The notes: generated by a model from the sequence alone, not told the origin. A stretch of 64,000 nt of DNA from Pseudomonas sp. ADAK18 (GCF_012935695.1 NZ_CP052859.1:6117001-6181000); one strand, 5' to 3'; counted from the first letter of the stretch, positions 38,881-50,989 are shown. Program-made: numbers and translations.

Positions 38881-40437
38881 ATGACTAGTTTGCATGCCGA
38901 CGAGGCCTTCCTCGGCCATTTCCAGTTAAACCATGACCCTTTTGCTCCACGGGTGCCTGGTTTCAAATTCTTCCCTGCGCAACGCAAGCCGGTGTTGGGC
39001 CAGTTGCACCACCTGGCACGCTACAGCCAGTTGCTGCTGGTGGTCACAGGCCCTCTGGGCAGTGGCAAGACGTTGCTGCGCCAGGCGCTTGTCGCCAGTA
39101 CCAACAAGCAGTCGGTACAAAGCGTGGTGGTTTCGGCCCGTGGCGCCGGTGATGCGGCGGGCGTATTGCGCCAGGTCGCCCAGGCGCTGGACGTGGCCAA
39201 TGCCGAGCCGAACGCGATCCTCAAGCAAGTGGTACAACTGGGCCTGACCGGCCAGGAAGTCTACTTGCTGGTGGACGACGCCGAGCAGCTCGACGAGTCC
39301 GCCCTTGAAGCGCTGCTGGCGCTGGCTGCGGGTACGCCTGAAGGTCGCCCGCACGTATTCCTGTTCGGCGAATCGTCGCTGATTGCCGAGCTTGAGCAGC
39401 TCAGTGGTGAGGAAGAGCGCTTCCACGTCATTGAGTTGCAGCCTTACGAAGAGGAAGAAACTCGCGAATACCTGGCCCAGCGTCTTGAAGGTGCCGGCCA
39501 GGGCATCGAACTTTTCTCCGCTGCGCAGATCTCTGATATTCACGAAAGCTCCGACGGCTGGCCTGGCACCATCAACCAGGTCGCCCGGGATGCCATGATC
39601 GAAGCCATGATTGCCAGCCGCTCAGCGGTGAAGCGTCCAAAGATGGGGTTCACCATGCCGAAGAAACACGTATTGGCGATTTCTGCAGTTGTCGTAGTTG
39701 CCGTTGCCGCCGCCTGGTTGATCCCGGGTCGCAGCAAGGCACCGGCCACCGGCGCGCCAACCGAACAAGCGCAGTTGCCATTGGGCAAGCCAACCCCTAA
39801 CGTCGAGTTTGCCAACTCCGGCCAACCCACCAACCTGCCGATGGTTGGCCAACCCGTCATGCGTGGCCCATTGGCCGAAGCAGCTGGTGGTATCTCTGAA
39901 GGTGACGACGGTGTGCCGGTGGAAGGCTCCAGTGCTACACCGCCGACCGTTACCACCACCGCGCCACCTGCCGGCATTCCAGCAGGCCCTGCGCCGACAC
40001 CAGCGGCCAAACCGACCCCGGCACCTGTCCAGGTCGCCACTGCCAAGCCAGCGCCTGTCGCCAAGCCTGCTCCGGCACCTGTGGCCAAACCGACTCCAGT
40101 GGCCAAACCGGTTGAAAAGCCGGTCACCGTCGCAAAAGCGGGTGCTACCGGCGGCAGTTGGTACACCAGCCAGCCAGCGGGTCACTACGTGGTGCAGATC
40201 CTCGGCACCAGCTCCGAAGCCAACGCTCAGAGCTTCGTGAAAGAGCAGGGCGGCGAGTACCGTTATTTCAAGAAAGTCCTCAACGGCAAGCCGCTTTACG
40301 TGATCACTTACGGCAACTTCCCTAGCCGTGCAGCAGCCGATACCGCTATCAAGGCCTTGCCAGCGAAGGTTCAGGCTGGTAAACCTTGGCCTCGCACTGT
40401 CGCCAGCGTCCAACAGGAACTGGCAGCAACTCGCTGA
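38881..40437 (+). CDS. DamX-like AAA/SPOR-domain protein
   Basis: A 518-aa protein with three parts. An N-terminal AAA/ExeA-type ATPase-like domain has the P-loop GPLGSGKT (57-64). A membrane helix lies at about 262-282. A long Pro/Ala/Thr/Lys-rich linker (about 285-425) leads to a C-terminal SPOR domain with HYVVQILGTSSEANAQSF and KPLYVITYGNFPSR. It resembles DamX, which binds septal peptidoglycan through SPOR. The position after aroB is the classical one. In E. coli damX lacks a functional P-loop, so an ATPase role here is notable but unproven. Confidence 0.88.
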   Translation: MTSLHADEAFLGHFQLNHDPFAPRVPGFKFFPAQRKPVLGQLHHLARYSQLLLVVTGPLGSGKTLLRQALVASTNKQSVQSVVVSARGAGDAAGVLRQVAQALDVANAEPNAILKQVVQLGLTGQEVYLLVDDAEQLDESALEALLALAAGTPEGRPHVFLFGESSLIAELEQLSGEEERFHVIELQPYEEEETREYLAQRLEGAGQGIELFSAAQISDIHESSDGWPGTINQVARDAMIEAMIASRSAVKRPKMGFTMPKKHVLAISAVVVVAVAAAWLIPGRSKAPATGAPTEQAQLPLGKPTPNVEFANSGQPTNLPMVGQPVMRGPLAEAAGGISEGDDGVPVEGSSATPPTVTTTAPPAGIPAGPAPTPAAKPTPAPVQVATAKPAPVAKPAPAPVAKPTPVAKPVEKPVTVAKAGATGGSWYTSQPAGHYVVQILGTSSEANAQSFVKEQGGEYRYFKKVLNGKPLYVITYGNFPSRAAADTAIKALPAKVQAGKPWPRTVASVQQELAATR

Positions 40438-40787
40438 AGATTCGGCGGCCTTACCCAGGCCGCCTCTCCCGGCACCTCAAAAAAATCCGCAAGTGCGTGC
40501 TGCCTTCCAGGCCGCGCGCTTTGTGGTGTCCGCGCACGTCGCTTTTGAGTCGTAGCAGTCAGAATTAAAAAAGTTTTGACTAGCACAGCATATCGCTTTA
40601 AACCTTTCATAAATGCGACATAGATTTGCGACATTTCGTCGCTAAATTTGTGAGCGTCTGTGTCGGTGTGTACAATGACCTCCCTTTTGCCCCCGCTAAG
40701 CCGGCGTACGTTCGGCGTGGAAGGTAACCGGTTGAATTGAAAAGAAATTTGCCTCATAAAAAGAGGCAGCCTGGTGAGAAAGTGTCT
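40438..40787 (+). promoter_or_regulatory. damX-gltB intergenic region with gltB promoter
   Basis: A 350-nt stretch without a gene. Just after the damX-like stop is a GGCGGCCT...AGGCCGCC hairpin (40443-40463) that could be a weak terminator. A good promoter is TTGTGA (40648-40653), a 17-nt spacer and TACAAT (40671-40676), about 110 nt before gltB. A second -35-like TTGACT is at 40576-40581, with a poor -10. The leader to gltB is otherwise unremarkable. Confidence 0.65.
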
Positions 40788-43700
40788 ATGAAAGCAGGTC
40801 TGTACCAACCCGATGAATTCAAGGATAACTGCGGTTTCGGCCTGATAGCCCATATGCAGGGCGAGCCCAGTCATACCCTTTTGCAAACGGCCATCGAGGC
40901 CCTGACCTGCATGACCCACCGCGGTGGGATCAACGCCGACGGCAAGACCGGTGACGGTTGTGGCTTGCTGATTCAAAAGCCCGACCAGTTCCTGCGTGCC
41001 GTTGCCAAAGAGCATTTCGGCGCCGATTTACCCAAGCAATACGCCGTGGGGATGGTGTTTTTCAACCAGGACCCGGTCAAAGCCGAAGCCGCTCGCGAGA
41101 ACATGAACCGCGAGATCCTGGCCGCAGGCCTTACGCTCGTCGGCTGGCGCAAAGTGCCGATCGACACCAGTGTCCTCGGCCGCCTGGCCCTGGAGCGCTT
41201 GCCGCAGATCGAACAAGTGTTTATCGCAGGCGATGGCCTGAGCGATCAGGACATGGCGATAAAGCTGTTCACCTCCCGTCGTCGCTCGTCCGTGGCCAAC
41301 GCCTTGGATACCGACCACTACATCTGCAGCTTTTCCCACAAGACCATCATTTATAAAGGCCTGATGATGCCGGCGGACTTGACCGCCTTCTATCCAGACC
41401 TTAAAGACGAGCGCCTGCAAACCGCGATCTGCGTGTTCCACCAGCGCTTCTCCACCAACACCCTGCCGAAATGGCCGCTGGCCCAGCCATTCCGCTTCCT
41501 CGCCCATAACGGCGAGATCAACACCATCACCGGCAACCGCAACTGGGCGGTAGCCCGTCGCACCAAGTTCGCCAACGATTTGATGGACCTGGAAGAGCTC
41601 GGCCCGCTGGTCAACCGCGTGGGTTCCGACTCTTCCAGCATGGACAACATGCTTGAGCTGATGGTCACCGGCGGCATCGACCTGTTCCGTGGCGTGCGCA
41701 TGATCATTCCGCCTGCGTGGCAGAACGTCGAGACCATGGACCCCGATCTGCGGGCGTTCTATGAGTACAACTCGATGCACATGGAACCGTGGGACGGCCC
41801 GGCCGGTGTGGTAATGACCGATGGTCGCTACGCCGTGTGCCTGCTCGACCGTAATGGTCTGCGCCCGGCGCGTTGGGTCACCACCACCAACGGTTTCATC
41901 ACCCTGGCGTCGGAAATCGGGGTCTGGAACTACCAGCCCGAAGACGTTATTGCCAAAGGCCGCGTAGGCCCTGGCCAGATCCTGGCCGTGGACACCGAAA
42001 CCGGGCAGATCCTCGATACCGATGCGATCGACAACCGCTTGAAGTCGCGTCACCCGTACAAGCAATGGCTGCGCAAGAACGCCCTGCGTATCCAGGCGAC
42101 CATGGAAGACAACGACCACGGCTCGGCTTTCTATGACGTTGACCAGCTCAAGCAGTACATGAAGATGTACCAGGTCACCTTCGAAGAGCGTGACCAGGTG
42201 CTGCGTCCACTGGGCGAGCAAGGTTACGAGGCCGTCGGCTCCATGGGCGATGACACGCCAATGGCCGTGCTGTCTCAGCGTGTGCGCACGCCGTACGACT
42301 ATTTCCGCCAGCAGTTCGCCCAGGTGACCAACCCGCCGATCGACCCGCTGCGCGAAGCCATCGTGATGTCGCTGGAAGTGTGCCTCGGTGCCGAGCGCAA
42401 CATCTTCCAGGAATCGCCAGAACATGCTTCTCGCGTGATCCTCAGCTCGCCGGTCATTTCCCCGGCCAAGTGGCGTTCGTTGATGACACTGGACCGTCCA
42501 GGCTTCGACCGGCAGATCATCGACCTGAACTACGACGAGAGCCTCGGCCTGGAAGCCGCTGTGCGTAACGTCGCCGATCAGGCTGAAGAAGCCGTGCGTG
42601 CCGGTCGTACCCAGATCGTGCTGACCGACCGTCACATCGCGCCAGGCAAGTTGCCGATCCACGCCTCGCTGGCCACCGGCGCGGTGCACCACCGCCTGAC
42701 CGAAAAAGGCCTGCGTTGCGACTCCAACATCCTCGTTGAAACCGCCACTGCCCGCGACCCGCACCACTTTGCGGTGTTGATCGGCTTCGGCGCTTCGGCG
42801 GTGTACCCGTTCCTGGCTTACGAAGTGTTGGGCGACCTGATCCGTACCGGTGAAGTGCTGGGCGACCTCTACGAGGTGTTCAAGAACTACCGTAAAGGCA
42901 TCACCAAGGGCCTGCTGAAGATCCTGTCGAAGATGGGCATCTCCACCGTTACGTCCTATCGCGGTGCGCAACTGTTCGAAGCCATCGGCCTGTCGGAAGA
43001 AGTCTGCGACATGAGCTTCCGTGGTGTGCCGAGCCGCATCAAGGGCGCACGCTTCGTCGACATCGAAGCCGAACAGAAAGCCCTGGCCGCCGAAGCCTGG
43101 AGCGCGCGCAAGCCGATCCAGCAAGGCGGCCTGCTGAAGTTCGTCCACGGTGGCGAATACCACGCCTACAACCCGGACGTGGTCAGCACCCTGCAAGCCG
43201 CTGTGCAGCAGGGCGACTACGCCAAGTTCAAGGAATACACCGCACTGGTGGATAACCGTCCGGTGTCGATGATTCGCGATTTGTTCAAGGTGAAAACCCT
43301 GGACACGCCGCTGGCCATCAGCGAGATCGAACCACTGGAATCGATCCTCAAGCGTTTCGACTCCGCCGGTATTTCCCTGGGGGCGCTGTCGCCCGAGGCT
43401 CACGAAGCCCTGGCCGAAGCCATGAACCGCCTGGGTGCGCGTTCCAACTCCGGCGAAGGCGGTGAAGACCCGGCGCGTTACGGCACCATCAAAAGCTCGA
43501 AAATCAAGCAGGTCGCCACTGGCCGCTTTGGCGTGACCCCGGAATACCTGGTCAACGCCGAAGTGCTGCAGATCAAGGTGGCCCAGGGTGCCAAGCCCGG
43601 TGAAGGCGGCCAACTGCCAGGCGGCAAGGTCAACGGTTTGATCGCCAAGCTGCGTTACGCAGTGCCGGGCGTGACCCTGATTTCGCCTCCGCCGCACCAC

Positions 43701-45233
43701 GACATCTACTCCATCGAGGATTTGTCGCAGCTGATTTTCGACTTGAAGCAGGTCAACCCGCAGGCCCTGGTCTCGGTGAAACTGGTGGCAGAAGCCGGCG
43801 TCGGCACCATCGCCGCCGGTGTGGCCAAGGCCTATGCCGACCTGATCACCATCTCCGGCTACGACGGCGGCACCGGCGCATCGCCGCTGACCTCCATCAA
43901 ATACGCCGGCGCGCCGTGGGAATTGGGCCTGGCTGAAACTCACCAGACCCTGCGCGGCAACGACCTGCGCGGCAAAGTCCGGGTACAAACCGACGGCGGC
44001 CTGAAAACCGGCCTCGACGTGATCAAGGCTGCGATCCTCGGCGCTGAAAGCTTCGGCTTCGGCACCGCGCCAATGATCGCCCTGGGCTGCAAATACCTGC
44101 GCATCTGCCACCTGAACAACTGCGCCACCGGCGTGGCCACCCAGAACGAGAAGCTGCGCAAGGATCACTACATCGGTACCGTCGACATGGTGGTGAACTT
44201 CTTCACCTACGTCGCCGAAGAAACCCGTGAGTGGCTGGCCAAGCTGGGCGTGCGTTCCCTCGAAGAGCTGATCGGTCGTACCGATCTGCTGGACATTCTC
44301 GAAGGCCAGACTGCCAAGCAACAACACCTGGACCTGACGCCGCTGTTGGGCAGTGATCACATCCCGGCAGACAAGCCACAATTCTGCCAGGTGGAGCGCA
44401 ACCCGCCGTTCGACAAAGGCTTGCTGGCCGAGAAGATGGTTGAGATGGCTATCTCGTCGATCAACGACGCCAGCGGTGGTGAGTTTGCCCTGGATATCTG
44501 CAACTGCGACCGTTCCATCGGCGCACGGATCTCCGGCGAAATCGCGCGCAAGCACGGCAACCAAGGCATGGCCAAGGCGCCAATCACCTTCCGCTTCAAG
44601 GGCACTGCGGGCCAGAGCTTCGGTGTGTGGAACGCCGGAGGCCTGAGCATGTACCTGGAAGGCGACGCCAACGACTACGTGGGCAAGGGCATGACTGGCG
44701 GCAAGCTGGTGATCGTTCCGCCGGTGGGCAGCGTCTACAAGACTCAAGACAGTGCGATCATCGGCAACACCTGCCTGTATGGCGCAACCGGCGGCAAGTT
44801 GTTTGCGGCCGGTACTGCCGGTGAGCGTTTCGCGGTGCGTAACTCCGGTGCTCACACAGTTGTGGAAGGCACAGGCGACCACTGCTGCGAGTACATGACC
44901 GGTGGTTTTGTCGCGGTGCTGGGCAAGACTGGCTACAACTTCGGTTCGGGCATGACTGGCGGTTTCGCCTATGTGCTGGACCAGGACAACACCTTCGTCG
45001 ACAAGGTCAACCATGAGTTGGTCGAGATCCAGCGGATCAGCGGCGAAGCGATGGAATCCTATCGCAACCACTTGCAGCATGTGCTGGACGAATATGTCGA
45101 GGAAACCAACAGCGAATGGGGTCGTAACCTCGCTGAAAACCTCGATGACTACCTGCGTCGTTTCTGGCTGGTCAAGCCCAAGGCTGCCAACCTGAAATCG
45201 TTGCTTTCCAGCATCCGTGCCAATCCGCAGTGA
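40788..45233 (+). CDS. gltB: Glutamate synthase, large subunit
   Basis: NADPH-dependent glutamate synthase alpha subunit (1481 aa). The N-terminal glutamine amidotransferase has the nucleophile in [10 protein letters not shown] (Cys15, exposed after propeptide removal). A central domain follows, then the FMN-binding synthase domain ([12 protein letters not shown], iron-sulfur cysteines in CHLNNCATG) and a C-terminal GXGXG repeat domain. ATG 40788 gives the family N-terminus [16 protein letters not shown]. Followed 32 nt later by gltD. Feeds 2-oxoglutarate and glutamine into glutamate. Confidence 0.97.
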   Translation: MKAGLYQPDEFKDNCGFGLIAHMQGEPSHTLLQTAIEALTCMTHRGGINADGKTGDGCGLLIQKPDQFLRAVAKEHFGADLPKQYAVGMVFFNQDPVKAEAARENMNREILAAGLTLVGWRKVPIDTSVLGRLALERLPQIEQVFIAGDGLSDQDMAIKLFTSRRRSSVANALDTDHYICSFSHKTIIYKGLMMPADLTAFYPDLKDERLQTAICVFHQRFSTNTLPKWPLAQPFRFLAHNGEINTITGNRNWAVARRTKFANDLMDLEELGPLVNRVGSDSSSMDNMLELMVTGGIDLFRGVRMIIPPAWQNVETMDPDLRAFYEYNSMHMEPWDGPAGVVMTDGRYAVCLLDRNGLRPARWVTTTNGFITLASEIGVWNYQPEDVIAKGRVGPGQILAVDTETGQILDTDAIDNRLKSRHPYKQWLRKNALRIQATMEDNDHGSAFYDVDQLKQYMKMYQVTFEERDQVLRPLGEQGYEAVGSMGDDTPMAVLSQRVRTPYDYFRQQFAQVTNPPIDPLREAIVMSLEVCLGAERNIFQESPEHASRVILSSPVISPAKWRSLMTLDRPGFDRQIIDLNYDESLGLEAAVRNVADQAEEAVRAGRTQIVLTDRHIAPGKLPIHASLATGAVHHRLTEKGLRCDSNILVETATARDPHHFAVLIGFGASAVYPFLAYEVLGDLIRTGEVLGDLYEVFKNYRKGITKGLLKILSKMGISTVTSYRGAQLFEAIGLSEEVCDMSFRGVPSRIKGARFVDIEAEQKALAAEAWSARKPIQQGGLLKFVHGGEYHAYNPDVVSTLQAAVQQGDYAKFKEYTALVDNRPVSMIRDLFKVKTLDTPLAISEIEPLESILKRFDSAGISLGALSPEAHEALAEAMNRLGARSNSGEGGEDPARYGTIKSSKIKQVATGRFGVTPEYLVNAEVLQIKVAQGAKPGEGGQLPGGKVNGLIAKLRYAVPGVTLISPPPHHDIYSIEDLSQLIFDLKQVNPQALVSVKLVAEAGVGTIAAGVAKAYADLITISGYDGGTGASPLTSIKYAGAPWELGLAETHQTLRGNDLRGKVRVQTDGGLKTGLDVIKAAILGAESFGFGTAPMIALGCKYLRICHLNNCATGVATQNEKLRKDHYIGTVDMVVNFFTYVAEETREWLAKLGVRSLEELIGRTDLLDILEGQTAKQQHLDLTPLLGSDHIPADKPQFCQVERNPPFDKGLLAEKMVEMAISSINDASGGEFALDICNCDRSIGARISGEIARKHGNQGMAKAPITFRFKGTAGQSFGVWNAGGLSMYLEGDANDYVGKGMTGGKLVIVPPVGSVYKTQDSAIIGNTCLYGATGGKLFAAGTAGERFAVRNSGAHTVVEGTGDHCCEYMTGGFVAVLGKTGYNFGSGMTGGFAYVLDQDNTFVDKVNHELVEIQRISGEAMESYRNHLQHVLDEYVEETNSEWGRNLAENLDDYLRRFWLVKPKAANLKSLLSSIRANPQ

Positions 45234-45256
45234 TATGCGCCTGAAGAGTTTGATGA

Positions 45257-46684
<1,428 letters not shown>

Positions 46685-46712
46685 TCCCAATCCCTGACTG
46701 GAATGGGATCAA

Positions 46713-46806
46713 AATGTGGGAGCGGGCTTGCTCGCGAAAGCGCTGTTTCAGTCACCAGATGTGTCGACTGACCCACCGCATTCGCGAGCAAGCCCGCTCC
46801 CACATT
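46713..46806. repeat. REP pair (doublet)
   Basis: 26-nt perfect arms at 46713-46738 and 46781-46806, core GGGCTTGCTCGCGA, separated by 42 nt, between gltD and hemE. Same arm class as the element at 20562-20650. Confidence 0.85.
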
Positions 46807-46850
46807 GGTTTCGGTGTATTCAAGACACCGCGACAAATTGACCCGATAGA

Positions 46851-46880
46851 CAAAAGGCACGGCTCTTGCCGTGCCTTTTG
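46851..46880 (+). terminator. Rho-independent terminator of gltBD
   Basis: A CAAAAGGCACGGC stem with the complementary arm ending GCCGTGCCTTTTG and a TCTT loop, downstream of gltD and the REP pair, 47 nt before hemE. Confidence 0.8.
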
Positions 46881-46926
46881 CGTCGCGCTCTGAGAAAATG
46901 CCCGCACTTTTTTTGCGGATGCCGAC

Positions 46927-47994
46927 ATGACTGCCCTCAAGAACGACCGTTTCCTTCGTGCCCTGCTCAAGCAACCCGTGGACGTCACCCCTGTATGGAT
47001 GATGCGCCAAGCCGGTCGCTACCTGCCGGAATACCGCGCCAGTCGCGCCCACGCCGGCGACTTCATGAGCCTGTGCATGAATCCTGCGTTCGCCTGCGAA
47101 GTCACGATGCAACCGCTGGACCGCTATCCACAGCTGGATGCGGCCATCCTCTTCTCCGATATCCTGACCATCCCTGACGCCATGGGCCAAGGCCTGTACT
47201 TTGAAACCGGCGAAGGCCCGCGTTTCAAGAAAGTCGTCAGCACCCTGGCCGACATCGAAGCCCTGCCGATCCCCGATCCCCACAAGGACCTGGGCTACGT
47301 CATGGACGCCGTCAGCACCATCCGCCGCGAGCTCAATGGCCGCGTGCCGCTGATCGGCTTCTCTGGCAGCCCATGGACCCTGGCCACCTACATGGTCGAA
47401 GGCGGTTCGTCGAAAGACTTCCGCAAGACCAAGGCCATGCTCTACGACAACCCGCAAGCCATGCACCTGCTGCTGGACAAGCTGGCGCAGTCGGTCACGT
47501 CCTACCTCAATGGCCAGATCATGGCCGGCGCCCAGGCAGTGCAGATCTTCGACACCTGGGGCGGCAACCTGTCGGCGGCGGCGTATCAGGAGTTTTCCCT
47601 GGCCTACATGCGCAAAATCGTCAGCGGCCTGATCCGCGAACACGAGGGCCGCAAAGTGCCGGTCATCATGTTCACCAAGGGCGGTGGCCTGTGGCTGGAA
47701 AGCATCGCCGATGCGGGCGCTGATGCATTGGGCCTGGACTGGACCTGCGACCTCGGTGAAGCCCGTCGTCGCGTGGGCAACAAGGTTGCGCTGCAAGGCA
47801 ACATGGACCCGACCGTGCTGTACGCCAAGCCAGAAGCCATTCGCACTGAAGTCGGCCGTATCCTCGCCAGTTATGGCAAAGGCAGTGGCCATGTCTTCAA
47901 CCTCGGCCATGGCATCACCCCGGAAGTGGATCCGGAGCACGCAGGTGCGTTCCTGCGGGCGGTGCATGAGTTGTCGGCGCAGTATCACGAGTGA
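46927..47994 (+). CDS. hemE: Uroporphyrinogen decarboxylase
   Basis: Heme and siroheme pathway enzyme (355 aa) removing four carboxyls of uroporphyrinogen III. The conserved [16 protein letters not shown] segment near the N-terminus and [16 protein letters not shown] are diagnostic. It is monocistronic. Its terminator appears to have been split by a small mobile element (48027-48192). Confidence 0.97.
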   Translation: MTALKNDRFLRALLKQPVDVTPVWMMRQAGRYLPEYRASRAHAGDFMSLCMNPAFACEVTMQPLDRYPQLDAAILFSDILTIPDAMGQGLYFETGEGPRFKKVVSTLADIEALPIPDPHKDLGYVMDAVSTIRRELNGRVPLIGFSGSPWTLATYMVEGGSSKDFRKTKAMLYDNPQAMHLLLDKLAQSVTSYLNGQIMAGAQAVQIFDTWGGNLSAAAYQEFSLAYMRKIVSGLIREHEGRKVPVIMFTKGGGLWLESIADAGADALGLDWTCDLGEARRRVGNKVALQGNMDPTVLYAKPEAIRTEVGRILASYGKGSGHVFNLGHGITPEVDPEHAGAFLRAVHELSAQYHE

Positions 47995-48014
47995 TCGTCG
48001 CCCAATAAAAACGC

Positions 48015-48210
48015 CCGGCTTATGCCTAATGCCAGTCAGTTAAGCGAGCACTGAACCTGTGGCGAGGGGGCTTGCTCCCGTTGGGTCGCGAAGCGGCCCC
48101 AAAAATGGGACTGCTGCGCAGTCCAACGGGAGCAAGCTCCCTCGCCACAGGTTACTTTTTACCCCCTTCTACTTCTTAACTGACTGGCATTACCGGCTTA
48201 TGCCGGGCTT
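48015..48210 (+). terminator. hemE terminator, split by an insertion
   Basis: The sequence AAAACGCCCGGCTTATGCC at 48008-48026 and CCGGCTTATGCCGGGC followed by a T-run at 48193-48213 would together make a single terminator (CCCGGCTTATGCCGGG) if the 166 nt between the two 12-nt copies were removed. The right-hand copy alone can still form a CCCGGC-type hairpin before TTTTTT. Confidence 0.7.
48027..48192. mobile_element. MITE-like element with 18-bp terminal inverted repeats carrying a REP pair
   Basis: A 166-bp segment bounded by perfect 18-nt terminal inverted repeats (TAATGCCAGTCAGTTAAG at 48027-48044 and its complement at 48175-48192). It is flanked by the 12-nt direct repeat CCGGCTTATGCC (48015-48026 and 48193-48204). 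Inside lies an imperfect REP pair (about 48055-48084 and 48123-48152) with the core TGTGGCGAGGG. It has no coding capacity. The structure is that of a miniature transposable element moved by a transposase in trans. Confidence 0.75.
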
Positions 48211-48225
48211 TTTTATGACCGTGTG

Positions 48226-49500
48226 TCAGGCTTTCACTTCACCCAACGGCGGCAGCTTCGCCAGCTTCAACGCCACCAGCAACGCGATAATCAACAACGC
48301 CACGATAAACGCGCCAATCCCATTCCATCCCGCGTAATGCCAGAAAAATCCGCCCGCCGTCCCGGCAATACTCGACCCGACGTAGTAGCTGAACAGGTAC
48401 AAGGACGACGCCTGCCCCTTGGCCTTCAGCGCTCGGCGGCCGATCCAGCTGCTGGCCACCGAGTGGGCGCCGAAGAAGCCGAACGTGAACATCAACATGC
48501 CGACGACCACCAGCACCAGCGGCTTGAACAACGTCAGGGCGATACCCGCGAGCATCAGCACGATGGTGGCCCACAGCACACGGCGGCGGCCCAGGCGGTC
48601 AGCCAGGGAGCCAATCTTTGCTGAGCTGTAGATGCCCGAGAGGTACACCAGCGACAGCAGGCCGACGATGGCCTGGCTCAGGTCATACGGGGCGGCCAGC
48701 AAGCGATAGCCGATGTAGTTGAACAGGGTGACGAAGCTACCCATCAGCAGGAACGCTTCCAGGAACAGCCACGGCAGGCCGGCGTCCTTGAAGTGCATGA
48801 CGAAGCCGTCCAGCAGGTTGCGGGGCTTGAGGCTGCTGGCGCGGAAGTTGCGCGATTCGGGGAGGATTTTCCAGAACACCGTGGCCGCGATCAGCGCCAG
48901 GGCGCCGATGATCAACATTGCCGTGTGCCAACTGACGAAGTCGATCAGCACGCCAATGATCAAGCGCCCGCTCATACCACCAATGGCGTTACCGCCGATA
49001 TACAGGCCCATCGCCAGGCCGATGTGTTGTGGGTGGATCTCTTCGCTCAGGTAGGTCATCGCCACCGCTGCCAGGCCGCTGAGGGACAAGCCCAGCAGTG
49101 CCCGCATCAGCAGAATCCCTTCCCAGGTGGGCATCAGGCCGCTGGCGATGGTGCACAGTGCGGCACAGAACAGTGCGGCGACCATCACTGGCTTGCGCCC
49201 GAGGCGGTCGGAAATCGGTCCGGTGATCAGCAGGCCAAAGGCGAGCATGGCGGTCGCGACCGAGAGAATCAGGCTACTCTGCGCCGCATTGATGGAAAAC
49301 TCGTCGGACAGCGCTGGCATCATCGGTTGCACGCAATAGAGCAGGGCGAACGTAGCGAAACCACCGGAAAATAGCGCCAGCACCGTGCGCATGAACATCG
49401 GTGTGCCTTTTTCGATGTACTGCTCATTGAGCTGTGCCACCACCTCATCCAGGGCAGTGGGTGGGCGTTCTTGAGCGAGTGGAGCGACAGCAGATTTCAC
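48226..49500 (-). CDS. MFS transporter (YnfM-like)
   Basis: Major facilitator exporter (424 aa) with 12 predicted membrane segments. The cytoplasmic loop motif A is GPISDRLGRKPVMV and a second copy is GSLADRLGRRRVL. About 35 hydrophilic residues precede the first helix. The start is GTG 49500 with a GAGG site 7 nt upstream; an internal ATG (residue 35) is an alternative. It diverges from a LysR gene, which probably controls it. Substrate unknown. Confidence 0.88.
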   Translation of the reverse strand: MKSAVAPLAQERPPTALDEVVAQLNEQYIEKGTPMFMRTVLALFSGGFATFALLYCVQPMMPALSDEFSINAAQSSLILSVATAMLAFGLLITGPISDRLGRKPVMVAALFCAALCTIASGLMPTWEGILLMRALLGLSLSGLAAVAMTYLSEEIHPQHIGLAMGLYIGGNAIGGMSGRLIIGVLIDFVSWHTAMLIIGALALIAATVFWKILPESRNFRASSLKPRNLLDGFVMHFKDAGLPWLFLEAFLLMGSFVTLFNYIGYRLLAAPYDLSQAIVGLLSLVYLSGIYSSAKIGSLADRLGRRRVLWATIVLMLAGIALTLFKPLVLVVVGMLMFTFGFFGAHSVASSWIGRRALKAKGQASSLYLFSYYVGSSIAGTAGGFFWHYAGWNGIGAFIVALLIIALLVALKLAKLPPLGEVKA

Positions 49501-49559
49501 GCGGGACCTCGGGGAGGAAAGGCTGCCAGGGCTGGCAATGCAAAAAAGAATATAGCTCC

Positions 49560-49600
49560 CTAATGATTCTTTCCAATATATTGTTCGACCTGTTTGATAG
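49560..49600. promoter_or_regulatory. Candidate LysR-type operator between divergent genes
   Basis: The 124-nt AT-rich space between the MFS gene and the LysR gene contains the perfect palindrome CAATATATTG (49574-49583), with more AT-rich sequence around it. Divergent LysR-target pairs usually share such a region. The exact site is a guess. Confidence 0.3.
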
Positions 49601-49624
49601 CTTTTACGACCTAATGGGGTTTGT

Positions 49625-50518
49625 ATGGAATTGCGCCACCTGCGTTACTTCATCGCCGTGGCTGAAGAGCTGCATTTTGGCCGCGCTGCGCAGGTACTGG
49701 GCATCTCCCAGCCGCCGCTGAGCCAGCAGATTCAGGCGCTGGAGCAGGAGATTGGCGCACGGTTATTTGAGCGTACCAATCGTCGGGTTGAGCTGAGCGA
49801 GGCAGGACGGCTGTTCCTGCAAGAGGCGCGGCTGGTACTGGCTCAGGTCGATAAAGCAGCGGATGTGGCCCGGCGGGCTCAGTTGGGCGAACTGGGGGAG
49901 TTGAAGATCGGCTTCACCTCTTCTGCGCCGTTCAACTCCAGCATCCCACAGGCGATCTTTGCCTTTCGCCAGGCGTTCCCGGCGGTGCAACTCAATTTGC
50001 AGGAGATGAGCAGTACCCAAGTGGCTGAGTCGCTGGTGGATGAGTCAATTCAGGTCGGGTTGATGAGGCCCTTGCCGTTGCCTGATTCGTTGAGCGTAGT
50101 GGAGCTGATGCGCGAACCGCTGGTGGCCGTGCTAAGCGCAGGTCATCCGTTGGTAGAAGGGAGCGAGCGTGGCTTGCACCTGGCGCAATTGTCCGAAGAG
50201 CCGTTTGTGTTTTTCCCGCGAACCTACGGCAGCGGTTTGTACGCGCAGTTGCTCAACCTGGCCCGTGATGCCGGCTTCAGCCCGCATTTTGCCCAGGAAG
50301 CAGGGGAGGCGATGACCATCATTGGGTTGGTCGCGGCGGGGTTGGGGGTTTCGGTATTGCCAGCGTCGTATCAGCGAATGCGTATCGACGGCGTGGTCTA
50401 TCGGACGTTACTGGACCCGGAAGCGGTGACGGCGGTGTGGCTGGTGCAGCGCAAGGACCAGCAATCGCCGATGGCCAAGGCGTTTGTCGAGTTGCTGACG
50501 CGTAAGGCGTTGGTGTAG
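49625..50518 (+). CDS. LysR-family transcriptional regulator
   Basis: LysR-type regulator (297 aa). The N-terminal winged helix has MELRHLRYFIAVAEELHFGRAAQVLGISQPPLSQQIQ and the co-inducer domain spans about residues 90-290. It probably regulates the divergent MFS gene, and its inducer is unknown. Close to the family standard in length, with no sign of damage. Confidence 0.92.
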   Translation: MELRHLRYFIAVAEELHFGRAAQVLGISQPPLSQQIQALEQEIGARLFERTNRRVELSEAGRLFLQEARLVLAQVDKAADVARRAQLGELGELKIGFTSSAPFNSSIPQAIFAFRQAFPAVQLNLQEMSSTQVAESLVDESIQVGLMRPLPLPDSLSVVELMREPLVAVLSAGHPLVEGSERGLHLAQLSEEPFVFFPRTYGSGLYAQLLNLARDAGFSPHFAQEAGEAMTIIGLVAAGLGVSVLPASYQRMRIDGVVYRTLLDPEAVTAVWLVQRKDQQSPMAKAFVELLTRKALV

Positions 50519-50605
50519 CGACGATCACATATCAGGTAACGGAACCGCCTTAGAGATTTGCTCTGGAGTTGCCCAGAATCGCTCTTTTTCAGCAGAGTGT
50601 CATGG

Positions 50606-50989
50606 ATGCCACTTCTCTATCAGCCCAAAGAAGGCAGTGTGCTGATCTGTGATTTTCGGGGTTATGAGGTTCCCGAGATGATCAAGATCCGCCCCGTCAT
50701 TGTTATACGCAAGCACAGAACCAATAAGCTGTTGGTGACCGTTGTACCTTTGAGCACCACCGCGCCGCAAACGGTACTGGAACATCACTTGCAACTTGAA
50801 AGTCATCTGCAGGGGGCGAATCCGGTTTGTTGGGCAAAGTGCGACATTGTTGCCACGGTCAGTCTCGGGAGGCTTGACCGGATCAAGAGTAAGGACCGAC
50901 ATGGCAAACGAACTTACAAAATCGCGGAGCTTTCCAGCGAGCAATTTTTGGCGATAAAAGCGGCGGTGCGTAGTGCGCTTGGGTTGTGA
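50606..50989 (+). CDS. PemK/MazF-family toxin-like protein
   Basis: Small protein (127 aa) with features of the PemK/MazF endoribonuclease fold: GSVLICDFRGYEVPEMIKIRPVIVI near the N-terminus, then VTVVPLSTTAP and the ANPVCWAKCDIVATVSLGRLDRI segment. ATG 50606 gives this start; an ATG at 50602 is out of frame. No antitoxin-sized coding frame is seen immediately upstream or downstream. It may be a solitary family member with a changed role. A hairpin terminator follows at 51161-51181. Confidence 0.75.
   Translation: MPLLYQPKEGSVLICDFRGYEVPEMIKIRPVIVIRKHRTNKLLVTVVPLSTTAPQTVLEHHLQLESHLQGANPVCWAKCDIVATVSLGRLDRIKSKDRHGKRTYKIAELSSEQFLAIKAAVRSALGL

Noticed and set aside
40437..40787. Riboswitch or leader peptide before gltB
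   Set aside because: No recognised aptamer fold or short frame with amino-acid runs; only a good promoter and a small hairpin are visible.
41028..45080. Very long open frame on the minus strand opposite gltB (about 1350 codons)
   Set aside because: It is the antisense shadow of a high-GC gene with strong third-position bias. Its translation is low-complexity and matches no family, while gltB on plus is unmistakable.
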